From the NCBI RefSeq assembly GCF_014489635.1, contig NZ_CP060828.1, forward strand, positions 9,474,001 through 9,538,000: DNA of 64,000 nucleotides, read 5' to 3'. The notes below the pieces were generated by a model, which saw nothing but the letters and a program-made list of their open reading frames with translations, was not told where the DNA came from and did not search any database. The translations under genes and the position numbers were made by a program. Positions 25,326-34,139 of this stretch are shown here, one piece after another. Source of the stretch: Streptomyces roseirectus. GTDB lineage: Bacteria; Actinomycetota; Actinomycetes; Streptomycetales; Streptomycetaceae. Each line of letters begins with the position of its first letter. Position 1 is the stretch's first letter.

Positions 25326-25988
25326 GTGTCCGCCACCAAGCACGCCCTCGTCGTCCGTGGCGGCTGGGCGGGACACGTCCCGGTACCGGCCACCGACCTG
25401 CGCGCCGCCGATCTCAAGGAGGCCGGGTACCAGGTCACCGTCTCCGACTCCCTCGACAGCTACCTCGACGAGGACCTGCTCGCCGGCACTGATCTGATCG
25501 TGCAGTGCTGGACGATGGGCGAGATCAGCGGCGATCAGATGACCGGCCTGTCCCGGGCGGTCCGCGCCGGGACGGGGTTCGCGGGCTGGCATGGCGGGAT
25601 CGTCGACGCGTTCCGCTCCGAGCCGCGCTACCACCTGATGACGGGCGGCCAGTTCGTCCACCACCCCCGCGAGTTCCGCACCTACCAGGTCAGGCCGCTG
25701 CCCGGGGCGGCCGGCCATCCCGTCGTCGAGGGGATCACCCCGTTCCTCGTCACCACCGAGCAGTACTACCTGCACCTGGACCCGGCCGTGGACGTCCTCG
25801 CGGTGACCGACTACCTCGACGACCCCGAGTACCCCGAACTCGCCGGCACCGTCGTCCCCGTCACCTGGACCCGGTCCTGGGGCGCGGGCCGGGTGTTCGT
25901 CACCGCGATCGGCCACACCCTGGACGACCTGGCCGTACCCCAGGTCCACTCGATGATCACGAAGGGCATGACATGGGCGACCCGCTGA
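25326..25988 (+). CDS. ThuA-domain protein
   Basis: A 220-residue ThuA-like protein with a class I glutamine amidotransferase-like fold (HALVVRGGWAGHVPV, LIVQCWTMGEISGDQM, GTGFAGWHGGIVDAF, FVTAIGHTLDDL). ThuA proteins act in trehalose/disaccharide utilisation with ThuB (a Gfo/Idh dehydrogenase), probably on 3-keto sugars. It starts 1 base after the isomerase stop and overlaps the next gene by 16 bases, which indicates tight co-translation. Confidence 0.9.
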   Translation: MSATKHALVVRGGWAGHVPVPATDLRAADLKEAGYQVTVSDSLDSYLDEDLLAGTDLIVQCWTMGEISGDQMTGLSRAVRAGTGFAGWHGGIVDAFRSEPRYHLMTGGQFVHHPREFRTYQVRPLPGAAGHPVVEGITPFLVTTEQYYLHLDPAVDVLAVTDYLDDPEYPELAGTVVPVTWTRSWGAGRVFVTAIGHTLDDLAVPQVHSMITKGMTWATR

Positions 25989-27106
25989 CCCCCGACCCGC
26001 CGGCCCCCTACCCCGCGCTCCGCGTCGGCCTCGTCGGCGCCGGCAAGATCAGCGACGCCTACCTCACGACCCTCGCGGAGCTGAAGAACCTGCGCCTGAC
26101 GGCCGTCGCCGACCTCGACACCGAACGCGCCCGCGCCGCCGCCGCGAAGGTGCCCGGCACCCGTACGGCGACCCTCGACGAGCTGTACGACGCCGAGGAC
26201 GTCGACCTCGTCCTCAACCTCACGATCCCCGCCGCCCACGCGACGGTCGCCCACGCGGCCATAGCCGCCGGCAAGCACGTCTACGGCGAGAAACCCCTCG
26301 CCACCACGACCGCCGCCGCCCGTGCGCTGCTGGACGCCGCCGCCGAGGCCGGCGTCCGGGTCGGATGCGCGCCGGACACGGTCCTCGGCACCGGCGTGCA
26401 GACCGCTCGGGCGGCGCTGGACGCGGGGGACCTCGGGGTGCCGGTCGCGGCGAGCGCGTTCATGGTCAGCTCGGGGCCCGAACGCTGGCATCCGGACCCG
26501 GAGTTCTACTACCAGCCCGGCGGCGGGCCGCTCCTCGACATGGGCCCCTACTACCTGACCTCGCTGGTGACCCTGCTGGGGCCGGTGCGCCGGGTCGTCG
26601 GCATGTCCTCCACGCCCCAGGCCGAACGCTTCATCGGCCAGGGGTACCGGGCCGGGACGAGATTCCCGGTCGAGGTCGCCACCCATGTCACCGGCGTCCT
26701 CGAACACCGCTCCGGCGCCCTGTCCACGCTGGTGATGAGCTTCGACGTGTGGCGCAGCACCCTCCCCCGGATCGAGATCCACGGCACCGACGGCTCCCTG
26801 TCCCTGCCCGACCCGAACTACTTCGACGGCCCGGTCAACCTCTTCCGGCCCGGCGCCCAGGACTGGGACGAACTCCCGATCCTCGGCGGCTACCGCGACG
26901 CCTCCCGGGGCTACGGGGTCGCCGACCTCGCCCGAGCCGTCTCCCGGGGCGAACCGCACCGCGCCGACGGTGAACTCGCCTACCACGTCCTCGACATCAT
27001 GGAGTCCCTGCTCACGGCGGCCGAGACCGGCACCTCGGTGGAGATCTCCAGCGACTGCGCCCGCCCGTCAGCGGTCCCGGCGGACACCCGCCCCGAGGAA
27101 CACTGA
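25973..27106 (+). CDS. Gfo/Idh/MocA-family oxidoreductase
   Basis: A 377-residue NAD(P)-dependent sugar dehydrogenase. The Rossmann motif GLVGAGKISDAYL is near residue 19, and the family EKP motif (YGEKPLATT) is near residue 104 with the catalytic Lys. The C-terminal alpha/beta domain follows (PGGGPLLDMGPYYLTSLVTLLGP). By context with ThuA and an isomerase it likely oxidises a sugar to the 3-keto form. The ATG at 25973 overlaps the thuA-like gene. A strong terminator follows the stop. Confidence 0.92.
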   Translation: MGDPLTPDPPAPYPALRVGLVGAGKISDAYLTTLAELKNLRLTAVADLDTERARAAAAKVPGTRTATLDELYDAEDVDLVLNLTIPAAHATVAHAAIAAGKHVYGEKPLATTTAAARALLDAAAEAGVRVGCAPDTVLGTGVQTARAALDAGDLGVPVAASAFMVSSGPERWHPDPEFYYQPGGGPLLDMGPYYLTSLVTLLGPVRRVVGMSSTPQAERFIGQGYRAGTRFPVEVATHVTGVLEHRSGALSTLVMSFDVWRSTLPRIEIHGTDGSLSLPDPNYFDGPVNLFRPGAQDWDELPILGGYRDASRGYGVADLARAVSRGEPHRADGELAYHVLDIMESLLTAAETGTSVEISSDCARPSAVPADTRPEEH

Positions 27107-27119
27107 CGACTCCCCCAGG

Positions 27120-27162
27120 CATCCGCTCCGCCGGCCGCACCCAGCGGTCGGCGGAGCGGATG
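27120..27162 (+). terminator. Rho-independent-type hairpin after the sugar operon
   Basis: A 17-bp stem (27120-27136 with 27146-27162, one mismatch) around a 9-base loop begins 14 bases after the Gfo/Idh stop. There is no U-tract, which is normal for actinobacterial terminators. Confidence 0.75.
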
Positions 27163-27608
27163 AGGCGGGCGGACAAAGAGGGCCGCCGCCTGATGGCGCA
27201 GGAAGCGGGCGGCACACGTCCATGGGCCTCCTTCGACGTGGGGCCGGCGGCGAACACCCTGCGCGAAGCGGCAGCCGCGATCACCGCGCCGCGCGGCGAT
27301 GTGCCCAGCGCGCGGGAGCCGGGCGATACGGGAACCGCTCGGCGTGGTCGCCGTCCGACGAGCGGGTACGGGTGGTGAACTTCACCGGCTCCACCGCTGT
27401 CGGACGAATCGTGGGAGAGCCGGCGGCCCGTCACCTCAAGCCCGCGGTGCTGGAGCCGGGCGGCAAGAACGCGGTGCTCGTCCTCGCCGACGCGGGTGTG
27501 GGCTACGCCGTGGGCGCCGTGACGTTCAGCGTGTTCATGAACGCCGGGCAGATCCGCATGTCGGGCGACCGGATCCTCGTCCGGGACGGACACGGCGGCC
27601 GGCGGTGA
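27160..27608 (+). pseudogene. Fragmented aldehyde dehydrogenase
   Basis: Pieces of one aldehyde dehydrogenase occur in three frames: TRPWASFDVGPAANTLREAA (about 27215), REPLGVVAV (about 27330) and VVNFTGSTAVGRIVGEPAAR with EPGGKNAVLVLADA and MNAGQIRMSGDRILV (27375-27590). The catalytic Cys in G-Q-I-C-x-S-G is replaced by Arg. The N-terminus, the region between the blocks and the C-terminus are missing. It is clearly dead. Confidence 0.75.
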
Positions 27609-27753
27609 GTCGCCTGCCGGGCTCTGGGCGTGAGCGCGTCGTGGTTTAGCGAGCACCGCAACCGCCGGCCCACCGGCCGTGAGGTCCGCCGTCGGCGTGG
27701 GCTGACCAGGCCGGGCAGGCTGGAGAGCACGCCGCACCGTGCGACGCTGCTTC

Positions 27754-28242
27754 TCATGTGCGCGGCGCGGACCAGGAGTTGAGGGGGAGCGGTCCGCGGT
27801 CGACGACGGTGCGGATGCAGAACGTGCTGCGGGCGTCACGGACGGGCCCGATCGCGAGGATCTGCTCGGTGAGGACCTTCTCGAAGGTGCGCAGGTCGGG
27901 CACGGCGAGTTCGACGAGGAAGTCGGCGTCGCCGGAGACCACGTGGCAGGCGACGACGTGCTCGATCGTCGTCAGCGCCTCCTCGACGACCTGCGACGTG
28001 GTGCGGGAGTGCTCGACCTTGAGGGAGAGGAAGACGGTCAGCCCGAGACCGAGGCGTTCGCGGTCGAGGTCCGCGCGGTAGCCGGCGAGGACGCCGTCCT
28101 CCTCCAGCGCCTTGGTGCGGCGCAGGCAGGACGAGGGGGACAGGTGGACGGCCTCGGCGAGGTCGACGTTGGGGGTGCGGCCGTGGCGCTGGAGGTGGTC
28201 CAGGATCGCCCGGTCGATGCGGTCGTACAGGGGCTGCGGCAT
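27754..28242 (-). CDS. Lrp/AsnC-family transcriptional regulator
   Basis: A 162-residue Lrp-type regulator with N-terminal HTH (YDRIDRAILDHLQRHGRTPN, VDLAEAVHLSPSSCLRRTKA) and RAM/ligand domain (VFLSLKVEHSRT, HVVACHVVSGDADFLVELAV). The start at 28242 lacks a ribosome binding site, but TACGCT lies 7 bases before the ATG, so a leaderless transcript is likely. It is divergent from a PLP-dependent decarboxylase gene, its probable target; the ligand is probably an amino acid. Confidence 0.9.
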   Translation of the reverse strand: MPQPLYDRIDRAILDHLQRHGRTPNVDLAEAVHLSPSSCLRRTKALEEDGVLAGYRADLDRERLGLGLTVFLSLKVEHSRTTSQVVEEALTTIEHVVACHVVSGDADFLVELAVPDLRTFEKVLTEQILAIGPVRDARSTFCIRTVVDRGPLPLNSWSAPRT

Positions 28243-28417
28243 GAAATGCAGCGTAATGGCCGTTTCGGCGAACGATCGTGCACCACAGGGGCGTCTGGGC
28301 ACCGCTCACGCCATCGTGTGCCGGACCCGGCGGCGCATCCTGGTCACGTGCTCCGGCCCTCGCACCGGACCCGCACCCGTACCCCTCCCATCCCTCCCAC
28401 CCGCACCGGACCGCCTC

Positions 28418-29857
28418 ATGCACCCCATGCCCCTGGAACCCGACCGCGCCACGATGACCGAGATGGGCCGGCTTGTCCTGGACCGGATCGTCGACCGCAC
28501 CGCACGACTCGCCGACCGCCCCGCGACCAGCCCCCTGCCCCCGCGGGCCGAGGCCGACCTCGTGGAGTCCTTCCTCGCGCCGCCGCCCGACCGGGGCGGT
28601 GACCTGAGAACGCTGCTCGCGCGCCTGGACGAGGCCGCCGACTGCGCCCTGGAGACCGCCGGCCCCGGCCACCTCGCGTACATCCCGTGCAGCGGCCTGT
28701 ACTCGGCCGCGCTCGCCGAGTTCTACAACCGCGCCGTCAACCGCTACGGCGGCCTCGCCTCGGTCGCCCCGGCGCTCGCCGCGCTGGAGGAGAGCGTGAT
28801 CCGCTGGATGGCCCGCGAGGTGTGCGGCCTGGGGGAGGGCAGCGGCGGACTGCTGACCAGCGGCGGCTCGATGGCGACGTTCTCCGCGACCGTCGCCGCC
28901 CGCCACCACCGGCTCGGCGAGGACCTGACCGGCGGCACCGTCTACACCACCGCCTTCGCCCACCACTCCGTCGCCAAGGCGGCCCGCCTCGCCGGGATCC
29001 GCGCCGCGCACATCCGGACCGTGCCGCACACCCCGGACCTGCGGATGGACCCGGACGCCGCGGCCGCGGCCATCCGCGCCGACCGCGCCGCCGGGCTCCG
29101 GCCGTTCCTGCTGGTGGCTACCGCCGGCACCACCGACACCGGCACCGTCGACCCCCTGCCCGAACTGGCCGCCCTCGCCCGCCGCGAGGACGTCTGGTTC
29201 CACGTCGACGCGGCCTACGGAGGCTTCTTCCGGCTCACCGCGCGCGGCCGGGACCGCCTCGCCGGCATCGAGGAGGCCGACTCGGTCACCCTCGATCCGC
29301 ACAAGACCCTGTTCCTGCCGTTCGGCACCGGCGCCCTGGTCGTCCGCGACCCCGCCGCCCTGCACGCGGCGCACGACGGCACCGGCAGCTACCTCCAGGA
29401 CATGCGGACGGCCGCGGACGTCCCGGACTCCGCCCGGCTCGGCCCCGAACTGACCCACGAGATACGCGGCCTGCGCGCCTGGCTCCCCCTGCACCTGCAC
29501 GGCGTGGCCGCCTTTCGAGAGGCCCTGGACGAGAAACTCGACCTCGCCGCACACGTCCACGACACCCTGTCCGGCGTCACCGCCCTGGAGGTCCCGCACC
29601 GCCCGGACCTCTCCACCGTCATCTTCCGCGTCCGCCCCGCCGACACCGGCCCGGCCGCCGCCGCCCGCGCCGACGACGCGAGCCGCCGCCTCCTTGAACG
29701 GATCAACGCCCACCGCCGCGTCGTGCTCTCCAGCACCGCCGTCGACGGCCGCTACACCCTGCGCCTCTGCGTGGTCTCCCACCGCACCCACCACGACCGC
29801 GTCACCGAGGCGCTGGAGATCATCGCCGCCGAGGTCAAGGGGCTCGCTGCCACGTGA
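28418..29857 (+). CDS. PLP-dependent group II amino-acid decarboxylase
   Basis: A 479-residue pyridoxal-phosphate decarboxylase of the aromatic-L-amino-acid/glutamate/diaminobutyrate type. The PLP region shows SGGSMATFSATVAARHH, FHVDAAYGGFF and the Schiff-base lysine in DPHKTLFLPF (Lys296). It removes CO2 from an amino acid to give an amine; the substrate (aromatic, acidic or diamino) is not determined by sequence alone. The start at 28418 is the first in-frame ATG with the full family N-terminus; a second Met is three codons later. It is divergent from an Lrp-type gene that probably senses its substrate. Confidence 0.9.
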   Translation: MHPMPLEPDRATMTEMGRLVLDRIVDRTARLADRPATSPLPPRAEADLVESFLAPPPDRGGDLRTLLARLDEAADCALETAGPGHLAYIPCSGLYSAALAEFYNRAVNRYGGLASVAPALAALEESVIRWMAREVCGLGEGSGGLLTSGGSMATFSATVAARHHRLGEDLTGGTVYTTAFAHHSVAKAARLAGIRAAHIRTVPHTPDLRMDPDAAAAAIRADRAAGLRPFLLVATAGTTDTGTVDPLPELAALARREDVWFHVDAAYGGFFRLTARGRDRLAGIEEADSVTLDPHKTLFLPFGTGALVVRDPAALHAAHDGTGSYLQDMRTAADVPDSARLGPELTHEIRGLRAWLPLHLHGVAAFREALDEKLDLAAHVHDTLSGVTALEVPHRPDLSTVIFRVRPADTGPAAAARADDASRRLLERINAHRRVVLSSTAVDGRYTLRLCVVSHRTHHDRVTEALEIIAAEVKGLAAT

Positions 29858-29879
29858 AGTGTGCCGGGGAGTTCTTGAA

Positions 29880-30593
29880 GCGGTGCCGGCGTAAACACCG
29901 TCCGAGCCGGCCAGCCACGCGTCGACGCCGGTGAGGGCGAGGGCCGTGCGGGCCGTTTCGTACTCCTGGAGCAGGCCCGCGCCGAACAGGAAGGGGTCGT
30001 CCGCGTTGAGGGTGCACCGGACGCCCGCTGCCAGGAGCCGGGGCAGGGGGTGCGCGGAGAGGGAGGCGACGACGCCGAGGGCGACGTTGGAGGTGGGGCA
30101 CACGTCGAGGACCGTGCCCTGTGCCGCCAGGCGGGCCAGGAGCGCCGGCTCCTCGGCCGCCCGTACGCCGTGGGCGATCCGCCGGGCGCCCAGGACGTCG
30201 AGCGCGGCGCGCACACCGTCCGAGCCCGCGAACTCGCCCGCGTGCGGGGCGGGCCTCGTCCCCGGCCAGGCCGAAGCCGACCACCCCGGCGTCCGACCGG
30301 CCGGCCGCGAGACGGGCGGCCGGGACCGCTTCCGACGGATCCGCGTCGCGCCGGGCGAACACCAGGACGCCGAAGCCGACGCCCAGCCGGGCGCCCGCGC
30401 GCCGTCCCTCGTCGACCACCTCGCGCACCAGCCGGGCGGCGGCCCCGTACAGGGCGGCGAAGTCCTCGAAGGAGGTGAACTCACGGGCGTCCGGCGGCCG
30501 TTCGCCCGTCAGCTCCGTGAATGTGCCGGGACGCATCGCCCCTTCGAGACGCAGATGGAGATGGGCCTTCGGCAGACGAACCAGGCTCCGCAC
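29880..30593 (-). pseudogene. Broken adenosine deaminase
   Basis: The N-terminal part (VRLPKAHLHLRLEGAMRPG, VGFGLAGDEA) and the C-terminal part (PHAGEFAGSDGVRAALDVLG, ARRIAHGVRAAEEPALLARL, CPTSNVALGVVA, LNADDPFLFGAGLLQEYETA) lie in two different frames, with the switch around 30240. Segments of the family sequence are missing after RLVREVV and near the C-terminus. The metal-binding H-x-H has become H-x-R. It is therefore an inactive adenosine/adenine deaminase relic. Confidence 0.8.
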
Positions 30594-30709
30594 GGGTCCA
30601 CCCTATGAGCGCGAGGGGTCCTGCCTGCCGGAACCCAGCAGGCAGCGGGCGCCGTCACTGCCGACGACCCGCCTCACGCACCCCCTCCGACCGGTGCGAA
30701 GCTGCCGAG

Positions 30710-31462
30710 GTGACGAGAACGGTGAGCGGCGAGAAGACCAGGGGCACGGCGGGCACGCGGACGTGGGGTGCGGTGCTGGTGCTGCTGGCCGCGCTGCCCG
30801 CCGTCGCCACGTACGTCGTCTTCGCCCTGTGGATCCCCTCCGACATCGACCGCTACGACGACTACAAGGCGGCCCGCGCCTGCGGGACGGCCCCGCCCGT
30901 GGAGTGGTCGGAGGACTGCGTGCGCACGGTCCGGATGACGGTCGACAGACGGGAGCTGACGCGCAGACAGAGCGGGGAGTTGACGGCGACGACCGTCGAC
31001 GCGCCGTCGCGGACCTACGAAACGTCCTTCGGGAGCCGGACCCCCGTCCTGAAGTACCTGGACAAGGGCGACGAGTTCACCGGCACCGTCTGGCGGGGCG
31101 ACCTGATGACGATCGCCAAGGGCGACGACCGGCAGGTCACGACGGACGAACCCCGCAACGAGTACCAGATGCCGGCCGGACTGGGCACGTTCACCGCGCT
31201 GCTGTCCGCCCTGCTGCTGGCCCACGGCGTCCTGCGACTGGCCCGCCCGCGCACCCACACCCGCTCGTTCCTCGGCCCGCCGAACACCAAACGGCTGGTG
31301 ATCTCCGTGGGCATCGTCTGCTTCGTCGTGGGCCTGATCTGCGTCTGGACCGGCGTGCCCTGGTGGCTGGTCCCGCTCCTGATCACCGCGCTGTCGGTCG
31401 CGGTCGGCCACCTCAACGTCAACTGGGACAGGGAACCGGCCCCGGGGCTCCCGGCGGAGTGA
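30710..31462 (+). CDS. Putative membrane protein, unknown function
   Basis: A 250-residue membrane protein not recognised as a named family. One hydrophobic segment lies at about 20-40 and three near the C-terminus (FTALLSALLLAHGVLRLA, LVISVGIVCFVVGLICVW, LVPLLITALSVAVGHL). Between them is an extracytoplasmic domain of about 110 residues with two Cys (AARACGTA, SEDCVRTV). The start is uncertain: GTG at 30710 or 30722. It precedes the MFS gene by 47 bases and may be co-transcribed with it. Confidence 0.75.
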   Translation: MTRTVSGEKTRGTAGTRTWGAVLVLLAALPAVATYVVFALWIPSDIDRYDDYKAARACGTAPPVEWSEDCVRTVRMTVDRRELTRRQSGELTATTVDAPSRTYETSFGSRTPVLKYLDKGDEFTGTVWRGDLMTIAKGDDRQVTTDEPRNEYQMPAGLGTFTALLSALLLAHGVLRLARPRTHTRSFLGPPNTKRLVISVGIVCFVVGLICVWTGVPWWLVPLLITALSVAVGHLNVNWDREPAPGLPAE

Positions 31463-31509
31463 TCCCCGAAGATCGGGGAACCCGCCGCGGGGACGACGTG
31501 GAGGGAGCC

Positions 31510-33003
31510 ATGAGCGCACACGCGGCGGACGGGACCATCACCACGGACATCCCCGCACGGCTGGACCGCCTGCCGTGGTCCCGCTGGCACTGGACGATCG
31601 TGATCGGCCTCGGCACCGTATGGATCCTGGACGGCCTGGAGGTCACGGTCGTCGGCAACATCGCCGGACGCCTCTCCGAACCCGGCAGCGGCCTTGCGAT
31701 CACCTCCGGCCAGATCACCGGGATCGCCGCCGCGCTGTACGTCGCCGGGGCCTGCGTCGGCGCGCTGTTCTGGGGGCGGCTCACCGACACCTTCGGCCGG
31801 CGCAAACTCTTCATGATCACGCTGGCCGTGTACCTCGGGGCGACCGCGCTGACCTCGATCTCCTGGGACGCCTGGTGGTTCTTCCTCTTCCGCTTCCTCA
31901 CCGGGTTCGGCATCGGCGGCGAGTACGCGGCCATCAACTCCGCGATCGACGAACTGATCCCGGCGGAGTACCGGGGCAGGGTCGACCTCATGATCAACGG
32001 CAGTTTCTGGCTGGGCGCGGTCGGGGGCTCGCTGCTGTCGATCGTCGCGCTCGACACCGGGCTGCTGCCCAAGGACGTCGGCTGGCGGCTCACCTTCGCC
32101 CTCGGCGCCGTCCTCGCCCTCGTCATCCTCCTCGTGCGCAGGCACGTGCCCGAAAGCCCACGCTGGCTGCTCATCCACGGGCGGGACCGGGAGGCGGAGG
32201 AGATCGTCGCCGGGATCGAACGGCGCGTCGAGGCCGAGAAGGGCGAACCGCTGCCCGCGCCGCAAGGCTCGCTGGAGATCCACCAGCGCGGCTCCGTGAC
32301 CTTCCTGGAGATCGCCCGCACCGTCTTCGGACGCTACCGCCGGCGCGCCGTCCTCGGCTTCTCCCTCTTCATCGGCCAGGCGTTCCTCTACAACGCGATC
32401 ACCTTCGGGTTCGGGGCGATCCTCACGGCGTTCTACGACGTCCCCGCCGACCGCACCGGCTACTACTTCGCCGTCATCGCCGTCGGCAACTTCTGCGGGC
32501 CGCTGCTGCTGGGCAAGCTCTTCGACACCGCCGGACGCCGCGTCATGATCTCCGGCACCTACCTCACCTCCGGGCTCCTCCTCTTCGCCACGGCCTGGCT
32601 CTTCGACCGGGGCGCCCTCGACGCCTGGACGCTGACCGCCTGCTGGTGCGCGGTTCTCTTCTTCGCCTCCGCCGGGGCCTCCAGCGCCTACCTCACGGTC
32701 TCCGAGATCTTCCCCATGGAGACCCGCGCCATGTCCATCGCCTTCTTCTACGCCCTCGGCACCGCCGCCGGCGGCATCAGCGGACCCCTCCTCTTCGCGG
32801 ACCTCACGGAGACCGGACGGGTCGCCGACACCGTGCTCGCCTTCTCCATCGGCGCCGCCCTCATGTGCGCGGCCGGCCTGACCGCCGCCGCCCTGGCCGT
32901 CCGCGCCGAGCGGCGGTCCCTCGAAGACATCGCCCGCCCGCTGAACGCGGTGGCTGCCCGAGCGAAGGGAAGGCTGCCGGGGGCGACGGCTGGAGGGGTG
33001 TGA
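31510..33003 (+). CDS. MFS transporter, sugar-porter/AAHS-like
   Basis: A 497-residue major facilitator transporter with 12 predicted helices. It has an N-terminal WILDGLEVTVVGNIA segment, loop 2-3 motif GRLTDTFGRRKLF, FLTGFGIGGEYAAINSAIDE in helix 4, and VPESPRWLLIHGRDREAEE before the central loop, all typical of the sugar porter / aromatic acid:H+ symporter / organocation group. The substrate is unknown. The ATG at 31510 follows GAGGGAGCC. A 14-bp stem terminator follows. Confidence 0.9.
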   Translation: MSAHAADGTITTDIPARLDRLPWSRWHWTIVIGLGTVWILDGLEVTVVGNIAGRLSEPGSGLAITSGQITGIAAALYVAGACVGALFWGRLTDTFGRRKLFMITLAVYLGATALTSISWDAWWFFLFRFLTGFGIGGEYAAINSAIDELIPAEYRGRVDLMINGSFWLGAVGGSLLSIVALDTGLLPKDVGWRLTFALGAVLALVILLVRRHVPESPRWLLIHGRDREAEEIVAGIERRVEAEKGEPLPAPQGSLEIHQRGSVTFLEIARTVFGRYRRRAVLGFSLFIGQAFLYNAITFGFGAILTAFYDVPADRTGYYFAVIAVGNFCGPLLLGKLFDTAGRRVMISGTYLTSGLLLFATAWLFDRGALDAWTLTACWCAVLFFASAGASSAYLTVSEIFPMETRAMSIAFFYALGTAAGGISGPLLFADLTETGRVADTVLAFSIGAALMCAAGLTAAALAVRAERRSLEDIARPLNAVAARAKGRLPGATAGGV

Positions 33004-33025
33004 GGGGGATTCCGCGGCACATGGA

Positions 33026-33057
33026 AACCCGCCGGGCGCCTTCGCGCCCGGCGGGTT
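33026..33057. terminator. Convergent terminator hairpin
   Basis: A perfect 14-bp stem (33026-33039 with 33044-33057) and CTTC loop separates the MFS gene (+) from the lipoprotein gene (-). It can serve both transcripts. Confidence 0.82.
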
Positions 33058-33067
33058 CCGGTGTCGG

Positions 33068-33667
33068 TCAGCTCACGACGAAGAGCTTGTCCGGATAGCG
33101 CTTCGAGATGCCTTTCGACACGCACTCGAACACGTCCCTCTTCCGGTCCGGCCCCACGGCCCGCACCAGCTCGGGAAGGCTCTCCTCGTCCCCCGTGGTC
33201 GCGATACCGCCGGCCGACAGGCACGGGCGTGTGCTCGCCAGGAGCGCGGCGGACATCCGCGGCGGATGCTGCTCGACGTACCGCAGTTCGACGTCGGCCA
33301 CATGAGCCGCGTGGCACTGATCGCCGTAGGCGGCCGCCTCGTCGTCCGACAGGGACGAACCCTTGTACCACAGGCTCATTCTCTGATGATTCACCGGATT
33401 CCAGCCGTGATTCACGAGTGCGACGCCGCCTCGGGCCAGGCACGTCCGCAGCCTGGACACGGCGGCTTCGTAGTCACCCCTGCTGGCGGAGCCGTCGGCC
33501 AGCAGTGCCCGCTGCCCGGCCCGGCCCTCTTCGCGCTCCCGCTCGCCGATGTGGTCGTGGAACTGAGCGGTCGGGGTCGACATGACCGGCCCCCGCTGTT
33601 CCTGACCGCATCCGCTCAACGGGAGCACGAGCAGCGACGCGGCGACGCCGAGATGCCAGTACCTCAT
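33068..33667 (-). CDS. Putative lipoprotein, unknown function
   Basis: A 199-residue lipoprotein with lipobox LSGC (Cys20) after a short hydrophobic signal. The mature part is helical with three Cys (RTCLARGG, DQCHAAH, RPCLSAGG and VFECVSKG) and no known motif. Its layout and several spacings (CLARGG...; Y-x-x-x-C; R/E-rich helix) resemble the lipoprotein at 2879-3808, suggesting distant paralogy. It is 12 bases downstream of the small secreted-protein gene on the same strand. Confidence 0.78.
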   Translation of the reverse strand: MRYWHLGVAASLLVLPLSGCGQEQRGPVMSTPTAQFHDHIGEREREEGRAGQRALLADGSASRGDYEAAVSRLRTCLARGGVALVNHGWNPVNHQRMSLWYKGSSLSDDEAAAYGDQCHAAHVADVELRYVEQHPPRMSAALLASTRPCLSAGGIATTGDEESLPELVRAVGPDRKRDVFECVSKGISKRYPDKLFVVS

Positions 33668-33679
33668 GTCAGGAGCGCT

Positions 33680-34012
33680 CTAGTGCCTGATGTTCTTGTA
33701 CGAACAGTCGGCGCAGCTCTTGTGATCGCTGACCTGGACGCTCGTTCCCGAAGCCGCGATGAACAGCACCCAGTTCGGGTCGTGGTACCAGCTGCTGATC
33801 ACGTTGTTGGCGCGCACCCGGAGCCACGCGTGCCCTGCGCAACTGCCCGACTCCTTCTCGGTGTAGGCGTAGCTGTGGTTGCTGTAGCCCGTGTACGTGC
33901 AGCCGTTGCGCGAGATGTCGACGTATGCCCCGTGAGCCTGCGCCGGTGCCGTGGCGACGGCCACGCCTGCCAGCGCCGCCGTCACCACGGCAGCCGCTTT
34001 GATCCTTTTCAT
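33680..34012 (-). CDS. Small secreted Cys-containing protein
   Basis: A 110-residue secreted protein. The start at 34012 (MKRIKAAAVV) follows GAGAGG and gives a clear signal peptide cut after APAQA. The mature protein is about 84 residues with four Cys (NGCTYTG, GSCAGHA, KSCADCSY) and many Tyr/Trp/His, likely a disulfide-stabilised beta fold. The family was not recognised. A strong inverted repeat lies at 34033-34054 just upstream. The gap to the lipoprotein gene is 12 bases, so they probably form one unit. Confidence 0.78.
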   Translation of the reverse strand: MKRIKAAAVVTAALAGVAVATAPAQAHGAYVDISRNGCTYTGYSNHSYAYTEKESGSCAGHAWLRVRANNVISSWYHDPNWVLFIAASGTSVQVSDHKSCADCSYKNIRH

Positions 34013-34032
34013 CACGATGCCTCTCGTCTGGG

Positions 34033-34054
34033 CGGACATTCTGGTGAATGTCCG
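34033..34054. promoter_or_regulatory. Perfect inverted repeat before the secreted-protein gene
   Basis: Arms CGGACATTC and GAATGTCCG (nine bases each, perfect) are separated by four bases, ending 21 bases upstream of the ATG at 34012. It could be an operator or a hairpin in the mRNA leader near the ribosome binding site. Confidence 0.6.
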
Positions 34055-34139
34055 GAGTTCCCTGACTGTGGCAGTGGTTGAAGGCTCCTCACCACGCAAG
34101 CACCACGCAATTCGCACGCAACTGCCCTGCGGGCACCGA

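Noticed and set aside
30621..30645. Hairpin with CTGCCTGC/GCAGGCAG arms between the deaminase relic and the membrane-protein gene
   Set aside because: Short stem upstream of a + gene and upstream of the minus relic, so no transcript obviously ends there.
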